64,000 nucleotides of DNA from Spirochaetota bacterium (GTDB taxonomy: Bacteria; Spirochaetota; Spirochaetia; Treponematales; Rectinemataceae): NCBI GenBank assembly GCA_029265615.1, contig JAJUIB010000002.1, positions 1 through 64,000 of the forward strand. Direction: 5' to 3'. The notes beneath the pieces are model-generated. The model had not been told where the DNA came from. It did no database searches and saw only the letters and a list, made by a program, of their open reading frames with translations. A program made the translations under genes and the position numbers. Below, in pieces: positions 17,130 through 25,600 of the stretch; position 1 is the first letter of the stretch; each line of letters starts with the position of its first letter.

Positions 17130-17486
17130 ATGTCGACCTTCGCCCGTGGTCGTGCCGGCGAAGACGCCTGCGCCGAGGAGCTCCGGCGCTCCGGTTGGGA
17201 GCTTGTTGCGCGGAATTTTCGCGCGGGCCCGGGTGAACTCGATCTTGTCGCGCACAGGGGAGACACGATCGCCTTTGTCGAGGTAAAATCCTGGTCTAGG
17301 CTGGGTCTCGCTGCGCTCGCCGAATCGATTGACGCCCGGAAGCGCCGCCGCATCATCGAAACGTCTAAAATCTTTCTGGCCCGGAATCGACAATATAGTA
17401 GCATGCGGGTGCGCTACGATGTTGCGCTCTTTTCGGGGGGCGTCATCGCCCGCTATATTGAATCGGCGTTTACGGGAGACCTATGA
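17130..17486 (+). CDS. yraN: YraN family protein (UPF0102, nuclease-fold)
   Basis: This 118-residue protein of the restriction-endonuclease-like fold begins GRAGEDACAEELRRSGWELV and carries the family's GELDLV and FVEVKSW motifs, which supply the D-ExK-like metal site. Its cellular role is not settled in any organism. GTG at 17127 is an alternative first codon one position earlier. The stop overlaps the next small gene by 4 nt. Confidence 0.88.
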   Translation: MSTFARGRAGEDACAEELRRSGWELVARNFRAGPGELDLVAHRGDTIAFVEVKSWSRLGLAALAESIDARKRRRIIETSKIFLARNRQYSSMRVRYDVALFSGGVIARYIESAFTGDL

Positions 17487-17647
17487 CGGGCCGGGGAGCT
17501 GGTCGGTCCGACCGGGATCGGATCGCGGAACTCAAAGACAAGCTGCGTGACGAGGCATATATGGAGGGCGCGATCTTACGGATTGCGACCGTCTTGTCGG
17601 CGCGGCTTACGGAAGGATACGTGGATGGCGGAAGAAAAGCGCGATAG
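17483..17647 (+). CDS. Small conserved-position hypothetical protein (54 aa)
   Basis: This short gene is easily missed. Its ATG overlaps the yraN stop as ATGA, with GGGAGAC just upstream, and its 3' end overlaps the next gene by 23 nt in a different frame. The product is charged and helical (DRDRIAELKDKLRDEAY, then ILRIATVLSARLTEG), with no cysteines or membrane segment. The tight coupling on both sides argues that it is real. I do not recognise a family. Confidence 0.65.
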   Translation: MTGRGAGRSDRDRIAELKDKLRDEAYMEGAILRIATVLSARLTEGYVDGGRKAR

Positions 17648-18158
17648 GGGTGGAATGCCCGAGCGCGGCAGACGCGACGAAGGAAGGCGGCCGAATCAAG
17701 GCCAGCCGGCCGGCCAGCAGCCGATGAACCAGGGCTCGGCGCCCCGCCGCGAAGCCGAGGGCGGTCGCCGCTTTGGGCGTCGCCGTTTCGGCCGTCCATT
17801 TGCGCGCGAGGATCGCGCACGCGCCGAACAGGGCCAGGACGGATCGCGCGAGCGGATCGAGCCGGTCCAGTGTCCCCTCTGCGGCAAGCCCGTCTATGAT
17901 CTTTCCACCGCCATAGCGGCCGACAAAGAGGGAGGCGCGCCCGCCCACTTCGACTGCGTGCTCGAGCGCGTCGCGCAGGCGGAGAACCTTGCGCCGGGCG
18001 AACGAGTCGTCTATCTCGGTTCGGGGGCCTTTGGCGTGGTCGAGTTCAAGGATCGGAGCGAGAGCGCCTTTGTCGTCAAACGCCGCATCCAGTGGGAAAA
18101 GGAAGGCGAAAAAAAAGACTGGCGCCGCGCTCTTTCCGCGCGGATACAGAAGATCTAA
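17625..18158 (+). CDS. Zinc-ribbon hypothetical protein with a basic disordered N-terminus (177 aa)
   Basis: The first 90 residues are rich in Arg, Gly, Gln and Pro and are probably disordered. A folded C-terminal half starts with CPLCGKPVYDLSTAIA and includes a later AHFDCVL, giving three cysteines and a histidine suited to one zinc, then GERVVYLGSGAFGVVEF. GGAAGGA precedes the ATG at 17625. It ends the rpsP operon and is followed by hairpins. Proteins of this shape follow yraN in spirochaetes as I recall, but the function is unknown; the basic tail suggests RNA or ribosome binding. Confidence 0.75.
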   Translation: MAEEKRDRGGMPERGRRDEGRRPNQGQPAGQQPMNQGSAPRREAEGGRRFGRRRFGRPFAREDRARAEQGQDGSRERIEPVQCPLCGKPVYDLSTAIAADKEGGAPAHFDCVLERVAQAENLAPGERVVYLGSGAFGVVEFKDRSESAFVVKRRIQWEKEGEKKDWRRALSARIQKI

Positions 18159-18182
18159 GCGCTTCGTGAACCGGCCGGTCCA

Positions 18183-18233
18183 CAGGGATGCAGTCCCTGC
18201 GAACCGGCCGTGAAGGCCGCGCTTCTCGCGGCC
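18183..18233 (+). terminator. Two consecutive hairpins after the rpsP operon
   Basis: CAGGGA (18183-18188) pairs with TCCCTG (18194-18199), and GGCCGCG (18215-18221) pairs exactly with CGCGGCC (18227-18233), the second followed by TGCTGTT. They lie 25-75 nt past the operon's last stop. A weak or Rho-assisted terminator is the simplest reading. Confidence 0.5.
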
Positions 18234-18520
18234 TGCTGTTAGAGGGGCAGGGCCCTCTCGAATGCTTCAATCAACTCGACACCTCCTTCGCCTCGCCGCG
18301 ACGCCTCGCGAAAGGCTTTATCTGTTTGCCGGCACGCTCAGACTACAACGGAGAGCGCGGGCACGAAAGAGAAAACTCACGTTGCTTCGTTTTGTCCCAA
18401 AGCCGCACCACGAAGGGCGGTCCTTGCTACAGGGGGGCTTGAGCCTTCACCGCGCCTGAGAAGCTGTCCCCCCCCTCGTGGTGAACGAAGAGGAGAGAAT
18501 CTTTTTATCGATTCTTTCTG
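18234..18520. other. Gene-poor stretch
   Basis: This stretch contains only short arginine-rich open frames (for example from 18262) without ribosome sites and with codon use unlike the neighbours. I see no gene, RNA or mobile-element signature. Composition drifts towards AT at the right end, where a promoter begins. Confidence 0.5.
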
Positions 18521-18549
18521 TTTACACAGATATGAAATCCGTGCAATGA
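18521..18549 (+). promoter_or_regulatory. Promoter of the repeat-peptide transcript
   Basis: TTTACA and CAATGA are spaced by 17 nt. The -10 box is followed after 8 nt by an ATG that opens an 11-codon mini-ORF, so the message may be leaderless. Confidence 0.5.
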
Positions 18550-18557
18550 TTACGCGC

Positions 18558-18593
18558 ATGAAAACCATGTGTTTCGAGAGGAGGGCCCGATGA
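18558..18593 (+). CDS. Putative 11-residue leader peptide
   Basis: The mini-ORF MKTMCFERRAR begins 8 nt after the -10 box and its TGA overlaps the ATG of the 41-residue peptide as ATGA. Its Arg-Arg codons form the AGGAGG ribosome site of the following gene. This arrangement would couple translation of the two. It may be accidental. Confidence 0.35.
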   Translation: MKTMCFERRAR

Positions 18594-18715
18594 GCATCGT
18601 CAGCATGAAGTTGGCAGTCGGTAAAATTGCCGCCGGCAATTCTGCCGCAGGCAATTCTGCCGCAGGCAATTCTGTCGCAGGCGATACTGCCGCCAAGCGC
18701 GTCATCGCCGCCTAA
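18590..18715 (+). CDS. 41-residue peptide with AAGNS repeats
   Basis: This is a small peptide gene with a strong GAGAGGAGGG ribosome site 5 nt before its ATG. The product starts MSIVSMKLAVGKI, runs through four five-residue units of the form (A/V)AGNS or AGDT, and ends AAKRVIAA. There is no signal peptide and no cysteine. The repeats come from a 15-nt tandem repeat. I do not recognise a family. It could be a structural or modified peptide, or only a spurious frame over a repeat; the ribosome site and upstream promoter favour a real gene. Confidence 0.5.
   Translation: MSIVSMKLAVGKIAAGNSAAGNSAAGNSVAGDTAAKRVIAA
18632..18691 (+). repeat. 15-nt tandem repeat, four copies
   Basis: Units start at 18632, 18647, 18662 and 18677 with consensus GCAGGCAATTCTGCC; copies differ by one to three bases. 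Each unit contains a GGCA...TGCC inverted repeat, so the RNA could form serial small hairpins. The repeat is in frame with the 41-residue peptide. Confidence 0.85.
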
Positions 18716-18822
18716 GCTCCGGAGCGCATTACTCCTTGGATAGTAAAGCGGTCCTCGCCCAGCAGACGCACGTCGCGGGCCTTAGGCGGATGCAACCCCT
18801 GTATCCCCCTGAGGAACGATCT

Positions 18823-19137
18823 ATGTCGTATCAAAATGCGGATTCGCTTCTCCCCCCTGAGCTTTTGCGGGAGGTGCAGAAGTATGTGCAAGGCTCGCTC
18901 GTCTATATCCCCCGGCCCGAGGCCGAGCGGCTCGGTTGGGGCGCCAAGAGTGGCGCGCGCGAGGCCCTGGATCGCCGCAACGAAGCCATCCGCGCCGCAA
19001 AGGCCTCGGGCCGGAGCATCGACGATCTCGCCGATGAATACGGCCTTTCGCCCGATGGCATCCGCAAGGTGCTCTACCGCGGGCGCCCTTCGGGGCTGAC
19101 AGGCGCCGAGGATGCGCCAACTGCCGCCTCCGCCTGA
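18823..19137 (+). CDS. CD3324-like helix-turn-helix protein (104 aa)
   Basis: The sequence YQNADSLLPPELLREVQKYV, followed by GSLVYIPRPEAERLGWG and a C-terminal helix-turn-helix (SIDDLADEYGLSPDGIRKVLY), matches the CD3324/Mor-type family of small DNA-binding proteins seen in many anaerobes. GAGGAA precedes the ATG at 18823; a longer reading to 18736 has no site. It is monocistronic and closed by a strong terminator. It probably regulates transcription; targets are unknown. Confidence 0.85.
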   Translation: MSYQNADSLLPPELLREVQKYVQGSLVYIPRPEAERLGWGAKSGAREALDRRNEAIRAAKASGRSIDDLADEYGLSPDGIRKVLYRGRPSGLTGAEDAPTAASA

Positions 19138-19163
19138 AACATGCACTGCGTCGAGAGGTCCGC

Positions 19164-19191
19164 AGGGCTGCCGGAAACGGCAGCCCTTTTT
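19164..19191 (+). terminator. Rho-independent terminator
   Basis: A perfect 10-bp stem (19164-19173 with 19178-19187), GAAA tetraloop and five T residues follow the CD3324-like gene. This is the clearest intrinsic terminator in the window. It may also serve the converging Hsp70-like gene, whose stop is 2 nt away. Confidence 0.92.
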
Positions 19192-19192
19192 G

Positions 19193-20533
19193 CTAGCCCT
19201 TTTCTCCCGCGCCTGATGCGGTAGCCGACAGTCTGTTCCGCGCCTTTGCGACACCGAGCCCCCGTTCTTCGGCCCCGATGAGGCCGGCGGCGATGCTCGT
19301 AAACACGGCGCCTTCTTCGACACGTCCCGGGAAGAGCCGTTCAAGCATGCGGGCAAAGGCGGGCACGCGCGAAGAGCCTCCGACACGCACCACCTTGCCG
19401 ACCTCGCCTGTTTCAAGGCCGGCTGCCGCGAGCGCCTCGCGCACGAGGCGCTCGGCCGCCTCGACGCGGGGAGCGATAAGCCCCTCGAACCAGTTCCGCG
19501 TCACCGCCTCTTCGAAGGCGATAAACGGAGGCACGTCGAAGACGATGGACGCCGTCTCCGCTTCCGAGAGCCGTATTTTCGCCGCGTCGATCCGCGCAAA
19601 GAGCTCGAAGGCGAGGTTGCGATCGAGAAATTCGAGGAGGCCGCGGAGTTTGTCCTTGTCCTCGCGGCGAGCTTCAAAAACGAGCTCCCTGACCGCAGTC
19701 CGTGTTTTGTGTATGTCCGCAAGGGGGAGGGCGTAAAACGAGGCGACCTGCCGTGTGATCCACGAGGGCATGGCGAGTTCTCGGCCGGTCATTGTCCGCC
19801 ACTTGCCTTCCGCACCGAAGTGGCGGACGAGACGCGCGCGTGCGACATCCTCGTTGAGGAGGTAGCCGCCGAGGTCGATGCCGCGGTTTGCGAGTATTTC
19901 GAAATCGCAGCCTGAGCCCCGCGCGACGCTGATGTCAAGCGTGCCGCCGCCGAAATCGAACACGAGCACCACGCCGCGGTAAGCTGCTGCGGCGCTCACC
20001 GCGGCAGCGACGGGTTCATAGACGAAGGAGATCTCGGAGAAGCCTGCGAGTCGGGCCGCTTCGCGGAAGCGGTCTTCGATGCGGCGGTCCGCGTCGGCGT
20101 CGTCGGCGAGAACCACGGGGCGGCCGAGGACGAGCGGTTCATCCGCGGCCTTCTCGCCCAGAGCCGCGAGCGCCTCGTCGGCACGGCGCTTCACCTCGCG
20201 GAGGAAGAGCGCGGCGAGCGCCTCGACCCGTCTGAACTCGCCGAAAATGCGCGTTCCCTCGAAAAGCGGATCCTTGAGCGCGAGTTTGATGGCTTGGAAA
20301 AAGCGGAAATGCGCATAGGGGTTCGGCGTTCCGCGATAGCGGCCAAGGGCCTCCGCGTAATCAGCCATCGCCTCGGCGCCGATGGAGGGGCGCCGGTCGC
20401 GCTCGTAGTAGAGGAGCGAGGGGACGAGTCCACCTTCACCGAGTTCGAGAAGCCGCGCATCCGAACCGCGCGCGCCTCGGGACGGCGCGTAGGTGACGAC
20501 GGTGTTAGAGGTTCCGAAATCGATTCCGTACAT
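19193..20533 (-). CDS. Hsp70-family ATPase without a substrate-binding domain (446 aa)
   Basis: The actin/Hsp70 nucleotide-binding fold is complete: phosphate-1 GIDFGTSNT at 3-11, phosphate-2 VLVFDFGGGTLDISVA near 195, and the adenosine motif VRVGGSSRVPAFARML near 390. The chain ends about 40 residues later, so the peptide-binding domain of DnaK is missing; it is closer to the YegD/HscA-like group. The ATG at 20533 is chosen because the conserved GIDFG start follows at once; no ribosome site is visible. It is the last gene of the activase operon. It might act as a chaperone for the Fe-S enzymes encoded upstream; that is inference. Confidence 0.85.
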   Translation of the reverse strand: MYGIDFGTSNTVVTYAPSRGARGSDARLLELGEGGLVPSLLYYERDRRPSIGAEAMADYAEALGRYRGTPNPYAHFRFFQAIKLALKDPLFEGTRIFGEFRRVEALAALFLREVKRRADEALAALGEKAADEPLVLGRPVVLADDADADRRIEDRFREAARLAGFSEISFVYEPVAAAVSAAAAYRGVVLVFDFGGGTLDISVARGSGCDFEILANRGIDLGGYLLNEDVARARLVRHFGAEGKWRTMTGRELAMPSWITRQVASFYALPLADIHKTRTAVRELVFEARREDKDKLRGLLEFLDRNLAFELFARIDAAKIRLSEAETASIVFDVPPFIAFEEAVTRNWFEGLIAPRVEAAERLVREALAAAGLETGEVGKVVRVGGSSRVPAFARMLERLFPGRVEEGAVFTSIAAGLIGAEERGLGVAKARNRLSATASGAGEKG

Positions 20534-20610
20534 GGGCTTAGGAGGGAAGCACGAGACGCACGCGCGCGTCAAGCCGCCCCGCGCGCCTCGCGTTTCCCTC
20601 TGGCCCGCGG

Positions 20611-21801
20611 TCAGAACCCTTTAAGCCTTTTGCCGCAGAGCATGTTCTGATAGCAGCGCACACATCCGGGAAAGTTACCGTTCGGCGCCGCCTTAAGTTC
20701 GCGGCGGAAGCGAATTGCCTTTTCGCCGTTGAATATCTCAAAGAAGGGTTTTTCAAGGATGTTGCCGAGGACATAGTCCGGATAGTCTGCACAGAAGTGG
20801 ACATTGCCGTTGTAGTCGATGTTCGCCTGGCTCCAGGGGACGGAGCAGGTGCGACGCACGGGGTGCTCGAGGTCGCCATAGTAGATGTCGATTTTGTCGG
20901 GTTCGAGCGCGGGGACGGTGATGATAGGGTGCCCCGCATCCATCGCGTGGATTTTCTCAAGGATGCCGTGGAGCTCCGCGCCATCAATGCCCTCGTTGTA
21001 GCCGGTGTTGTAGGCCTCGAGGCATTTGATCTCGGTGTCGAGCCGCGTGCGCATGAACTCCTTGTGGCGTGCGACAATCGCATCGTTCGAATAGGTGCCG
21101 AGGTTGAAAATGTGCCAGGCAAGGCCGAATTCGCGCGCCGCGTCGGCGAGGCGATAAAGGTCCTTGTAATTGAGATTGTTGACCGTAGTGACGATGCCCA
21201 TGTAGGGGAAGTGCGAACCCTGCCGCTTCTTTTCGCGGTTGATCGCGGCGAAGCCCTCGACGACGCGGCGGTAGGATCCGTCGCCGCGGATGCGGTCGTT
21301 TGTCTCCTCGAAGCCGTCGAGGGAGACGAAGAGTGCGTGCCACTTGTGCCGGACGATCTCTTCGGCCTTTTCCGCGAGGTAGGTGCCATTTGTGTTGACG
21401 GAGACTGTCAGCCCCGACTCCATCATGTAGTCGACGAGCGGGAAAAGGTCGGGGTAGAGGAAGGGCTCGCCTCCCCAAAGGTAGACGACGGGCTTTTTGA
21501 CAGCGACTTCGTCGACGAGGCGCTTATACGCGTCGAGGGGAAGCACCTTCTTTGACTCGGCCGCGGCGAAGGCACCCTTGAGGACGCCCTTGTCACCGCG
21601 CTGGCCGCACATCACGCAGCGCAGGTTGCATAGCGGCGTGAGGCGGAAGTACATGAGGCCAAGTTCATGCGACTTGCCGCCGTAGAGGTTGCGGTCGACC
21701 AGCATGGACTTTTTCTGCGCGGCAAAGGCCCTGAGGATGCGATAGGCGAGCTGCGGGTCCTCGCGAAGGAGTTCGGGCACGATCGAGATGTTGGTTTTCA
21801 C
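20611..21801 (-). CDS. Radical SAM/SPASM domain protein (396 aa)
   Basis: The radical SAM cluster motif is CNLRCVMC (58-65), followed by WGGEPFLYPDLFPLVDYM and the barrel motifs SVNTNGTYL and VSLDGFEETND. The C-terminal SPASM-type region has cysteines in CSVPWSQ, HFCADYPDYVLGN, and CVRCYQNMLC for auxiliary [4Fe-4S] clusters. SPASM enzymes modify peptides or act as anaerobic maturases. The gene overlaps the SDR gene as ATGA and sits between it and the Hsp70-like gene. The substrate is unknown; the 41-residue repeat peptide 1.9 kb away is only a remote candidate. Confidence 0.88.
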   Translation of the reverse strand: MKTNISIVPELLREDPQLAYRILRAFAAQKKSMLVDRNLYGGKSHELGLMYFRLTPLCNLRCVMCGQRGDKGVLKGAFAAAESKKVLPLDAYKRLVDEVAVKKPVVYLWGGEPFLYPDLFPLVDYMMESGLTVSVNTNGTYLAEKAEEIVRHKWHALFVSLDGFEETNDRIRGDGSYRRVVEGFAAINREKKRQGSHFPYMGIVTTVNNLNYKDLYRLADAAREFGLAWHIFNLGTYSNDAIVARHKEFMRTRLDTEIKCLEAYNTGYNEGIDGAELHGILEKIHAMDAGHPIITVPALEPDKIDIYYGDLEHPVRRTCSVPWSQANIDYNGNVHFCADYPDYVLGNILEKPFFEIFNGEKAIRFRRELKAAPNGNFPGCVRCYQNMLCGKRLKGF

Positions 21802-22622
21802 GAGGTCCTCCTCGGGCTGGTATTGAGAAGCCGGTCAAGGATCGGTTTCATGAGTCGGGCGGCGGCGCCGCCTGAGAGGGGGGCCATGAGAAAGGCGGCG
21901 AGGCGGTTCCGCGCACCGACAATCGCGCTCGCGCGGCCGCTTGCAATGAGGCGGAGCCCGGCGCGCGCGACCACCTCAGGCGGTAGCGAATTGCGCGCCG
22001 AGAAGGCGAGGTAACTCAGGCTCGTTATCCCCGCCGCGCCGTCGAAGGCGGTCCGCACATAGCCCGGGAGAAGGCAGGAGACGACAACCCCCGAGCTTGC
22101 GAGTTCGGCGCGGAGAGCGAGGCTATAGGATCGCACGTAGGCCTTTGACGCGGCATAGGCCGCGAAGTAGGGCGTGGGTTTGAGCCCCGCGAACGAGCCG
22201 ACATTGAGAATGGCGCCCCTTCCGCGCGCGCGCATAGCTCTGCCGAAGAGGGCGCAGAGCGATGTCAGTGCGAGCACGTTGAGCGAGAGCATCGCTTCGA
22301 CCGCGGCGGGGTCGAGGTCCACCGCCGGACCCGAGAGCCCCGCGCCTGCGTTGTTCACGAGGATCTCGACTTCGATGCCGCGCGCGCCGAGGTCTGCAAA
22401 AAGACGGTCCGCGGCGCACGGCGCGGAGAGGTCCGCCACGATGACGAGAGCCTCCGCCGCACGAGGGCCTTTGAGGAGCGCCTTTGTTTCGGCAAGGCGC
22501 TCGCCGCTCCTTCCGACGAGGATGAGGGCCCAGCCCTCCTTTGCCAAAAGCCGCGCGAACTCCCTGCCGATGCCGCCCGATGCGCCAGTGACGAGGGCCC
22601 AGCCCCATTGTTCGTGGCGCAT
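21798..22622 (-). CDS. Short-chain dehydrogenase/reductase
   Basis: This 274-residue classical SDR has the Rossmann motif TGASGGIG (13-20), VNNAGAG near 90 and the catalytic Ser...YxxxK in YAASKAY near 158-164. It should reduce or oxidise a carbonyl/alcohol with NAD(P)(H). Length and the C-terminal hydrophobic extension fit the DltE/YqjQ-like fatty-acyl or ketone reductase group. It starts 3 nt after the activase stop, so it is co-translated with it. Confidence 0.9.
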   Translation of the reverse strand: MRHEQWGWALVTGASGGIGREFARLLAKEGWALILVGRSGERLAETKALLKGPRAAEALVIVADLSAPCAADRLFADLGARGIEVEILVNNAGAGLSGPAVDLDPAAVEAMLSLNVLALTSLCALFGRAMRARGRGAILNVGSFAGLKPTPYFAAYAASKAYVRSYSLALRAELASSGVVVSCLLPGYVRTAFDGAAGITSLSYLAFSARNSLPPEVVARAGLRLIASGRASAIVGARNRLAAFLMAPLSGGAAARLMKPILDRLLNTSPRRTS

Positions 22623-22625
22623 CGC

Positions 22626-25600
22626 TTAGGCCTCCACCACCGCGGCCCGGCCCGATTCCGCGCCGGCGGGCCCCGTCTTGGCCTGATCGGAGCGCGGCAC
22701 CGCGTCGACAAGGACATCTGCTCCGCCCCGTCCGCCAAAGCGCAGAACCTTGACCATGAAAATGTTGAGCTTGTTGATCGTCGAGGGAGGCAGGAGGTTA
22801 CCGTCGACCTCCACCGAGATGATGGGGTAGCCGCGCTCGCGCGCCCAGGGGGTCACAAGTCCCTCGATGACGCGTCCGATGAGGCAGGCGAAGGGCGAGA
22901 TGTTAACGATGCCGGAATAGCCGCCTTCCTCCATAGCTGTGGCGGCAACGCCCGAGGAGACGACGATCTCGGACTGGAGCTCGCTTGTCACGAAGTGCGC
23001 GAAGGTGTTTCGCATAATGCGCCGCATGTCATGCGGCGTTTCGGGGAGGAGCCCCGAGGGCAGAAGCGCCTTCTTGACGCCGCGTTCGACATGGTGCTTC
23101 CACCACTCCTCGATGCGGAGCCTTAAGAGTTTTCGGGCTTCCTCCGAAAAGGGGCGGGCCCAGAACGGTCTGAGCCTCAGGCGCTTCGTGTAGTCGTACC
23201 AGCGCACATAGTCGAGGTAGTGAATCCACTCGCCGACGCCCGAGACCTTGGCGATAATCCCTTTGCGACTGAAAATATCCACGAGCTCGTCGACGGCGAA
23301 GTCGTCGCGGCGGACGTATATTTCGCCGACGACGAGGACGCGAGGCGCCTCGCCCACCGTAGCCTTGCGGGGGATCGCCGCTGCCTCGTGCGCGATGCGT
23401 GCAAGCACTGGCTGCGCCTTTCGCAAGTCGCGTTCGGCCACGTCGATGAGATCGCGCCACGCGCGGGCGAACCAGGCCATGGCAGACGGCGCATCGACGG
23501 CGAGGGCGCGGAGCGCGTTTTGGAGGTCCTTCATGTAGTCGGCGACGACGATGCTCCGCCACATGTGCTTCGAGAATTCCGGTCCGAACTCGTTGTAGGA
23601 ATTGTCCGCGGAGAGCGTGACGACGACGACGTTCTCGAGCCTGAGGTCGCGGAACAGGTTCTCGAAATAGACATAGTACTGGCCGGTGCGGCAGGGGCCC
23701 GTCGTGATTGGCACGAAAAGGAGGTAGATTTCGTCCTTTCGGTATTTTTCCGAGGCAAAGTATTCGAGTGCGGAACCCAGGACGAGGTGCGAAGGCACGC
23801 ACTCCTTCCCCGACGCGTGGGCGCGCGCAAGGCGGATCGTGCGCGAGCTCGCCACCGGCATCGCTTCGGCGTTGACGCCCGCGCCCCGGAGGACCGCGGC
23901 CATGAGTTCGGTGGAAAGCTCGCCCATGTTGGAGAGGAGGAGCTTCAACTTTTTGTTGCCGAAGAGCTCGTGCCGCGCGCCGCTTGCGGTATCGAGAACA
24001 TGGAGCGGTGACTTTCCGTCGTTCACGAAACGCAAGCCGTTGTCGTAACGCGCTTCGCCGAGTTCCCCAGCCTTGGCCCGGTAGCCGTCGATGATGTCGA
24101 GGAAGGCTTCGACCCGCGTGTCGATGCCCGCGTCCGCGGAGTGGGAATCGAGCTCGAGGACGAGGAAGGGTTTCTGCCCCATGATCCATTTCACATAGTG
24201 GAGAATGAAAGAATCCGGGGCGCAGGAGAAATTCGAGATGAAGGCGACGTAGAGGTTCGGCTCGCTCTCCACAAGCCGCGCGGCTTTCAAGTCGAGCTGG
24301 CCGTAGTACCAGTACATGTTCGAGAAAATGCTTCTGCCTTCGATGGGGAGAATGTCGAAGGGAATGACCGAGTGCCCTCGCGTCGAGAATTTGCGCGGGA
24401 TGCCCATGTTCGCCTCGGCGGTGAAGGCGTTGTAGGGGCGGCCGAGGAGGGCGATGACGGGCCTTTGTTCGCATCGCGCCGCGTCGAGCGCGCGCCTGCC
24501 GAGTTCGGCCGCCCTTGCGAAGTACTCGTCCTGTTTGGCGCAGGCGCGTTCGAAGGCCGCCTCCATCTCTTCGCGCCCGATGCCCAGAAGCCCACCCATT
24601 GCCACAAAGTGTTCCAGGGCCTTTTTGCGCCCGTATTTGAAGGAAACGACGACGGGGAGGAATTTCGACTCGGGCACCTCGGGAAAGGCTTTTTTTATGT
24701 AGTAGGGGAGGGCCTGCGTGATCGGGCAGAAATTCGCATGGACCTTGTCCTCGTGGCTCGGCATGTCACGGAAATGGGGGATGAGGACGTAATCGGCGCC
24801 TTTATCAAGTGCATTCTGGACGGCGCCGTGCGCGATCTCTGCCGGGAAGCAATAGGTGCTTTCGGTGCGCGCCACGCCCTCCCGCGCGACCTCGTCGGTG
24901 AGGAAGATCCGTATGCCGAGCTCGTGGAAAAGCCAGGCGTAGAATGGATAGAGGGTGTGCACCGAGAAGCAACGCGGGATGCCGACGGTGAAGCTTCTCT
25001 TTTGCACAAACTCCTCATCGCGCGGCGCCGCCTGTACGAACATGAGCTCGTTGCGCGCGGCGACCCAGTCGGTCGGCTCATCTTTCTCCTGTATCTCCTG
25101 TGCGCGCTTACGCAGGTTCGCGTACTTGTTGCAGCGGCCGCCGAACATGTACCGGTGGCCGGCGACGGAAAGCACCTGGATGGGGCAGAGGTTGTCGCAG
25201 GATCTGCACGTGAACACCTCTTCATAGACGATCTCGCGGCCGAGCATCTCGTCGATGGAAAACGACGCACGTTCGAGGAGGCCCGCCTCAGCCTTGGCCC
25301 GAGCAAGAAGGGCTACGCCGAAGGCCCCCATGAGTTCGGGGCTAGGCGGCACAAGGATCGGCTTGCCAAGGAGCGAGGCGAAGGCGAGGGGTACGGCGGG
25401 GTTTTTCGCGACACCGCCCTGAAGAAAGACCGTCCTGCCGATCGTGCGGTTGCCGACTACGCGGTTTAGGTAGTTCGCAACGATGGAGGCGACAATGCCC
25501 GCCGTGATGTCTTCGCGGCTTGCGCCTTGCTGAACCGCTTTGCGGATGTCCGAATTGATGAAGGCCGAGCAATGTTCGCCGAACTTGAGAGGCGCCTTCG

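Noticed and set aside
18262-18459. 65-codon plus-strand frame in the gene-poor stretch
   Set aside because: Arg/Leu-rich, no ribosome site or promoter, no motif; looks like random open frame in GC-rich DNA.
18590-21801. RiPP cluster made of the 41-residue peptide and the radical SAM/SPASM gene
   Set aside because: The genes are on opposite strands, separated by two other genes and a strong terminator, and the peptide has no cysteine or known leader motif. Kept only as a remote possibility.
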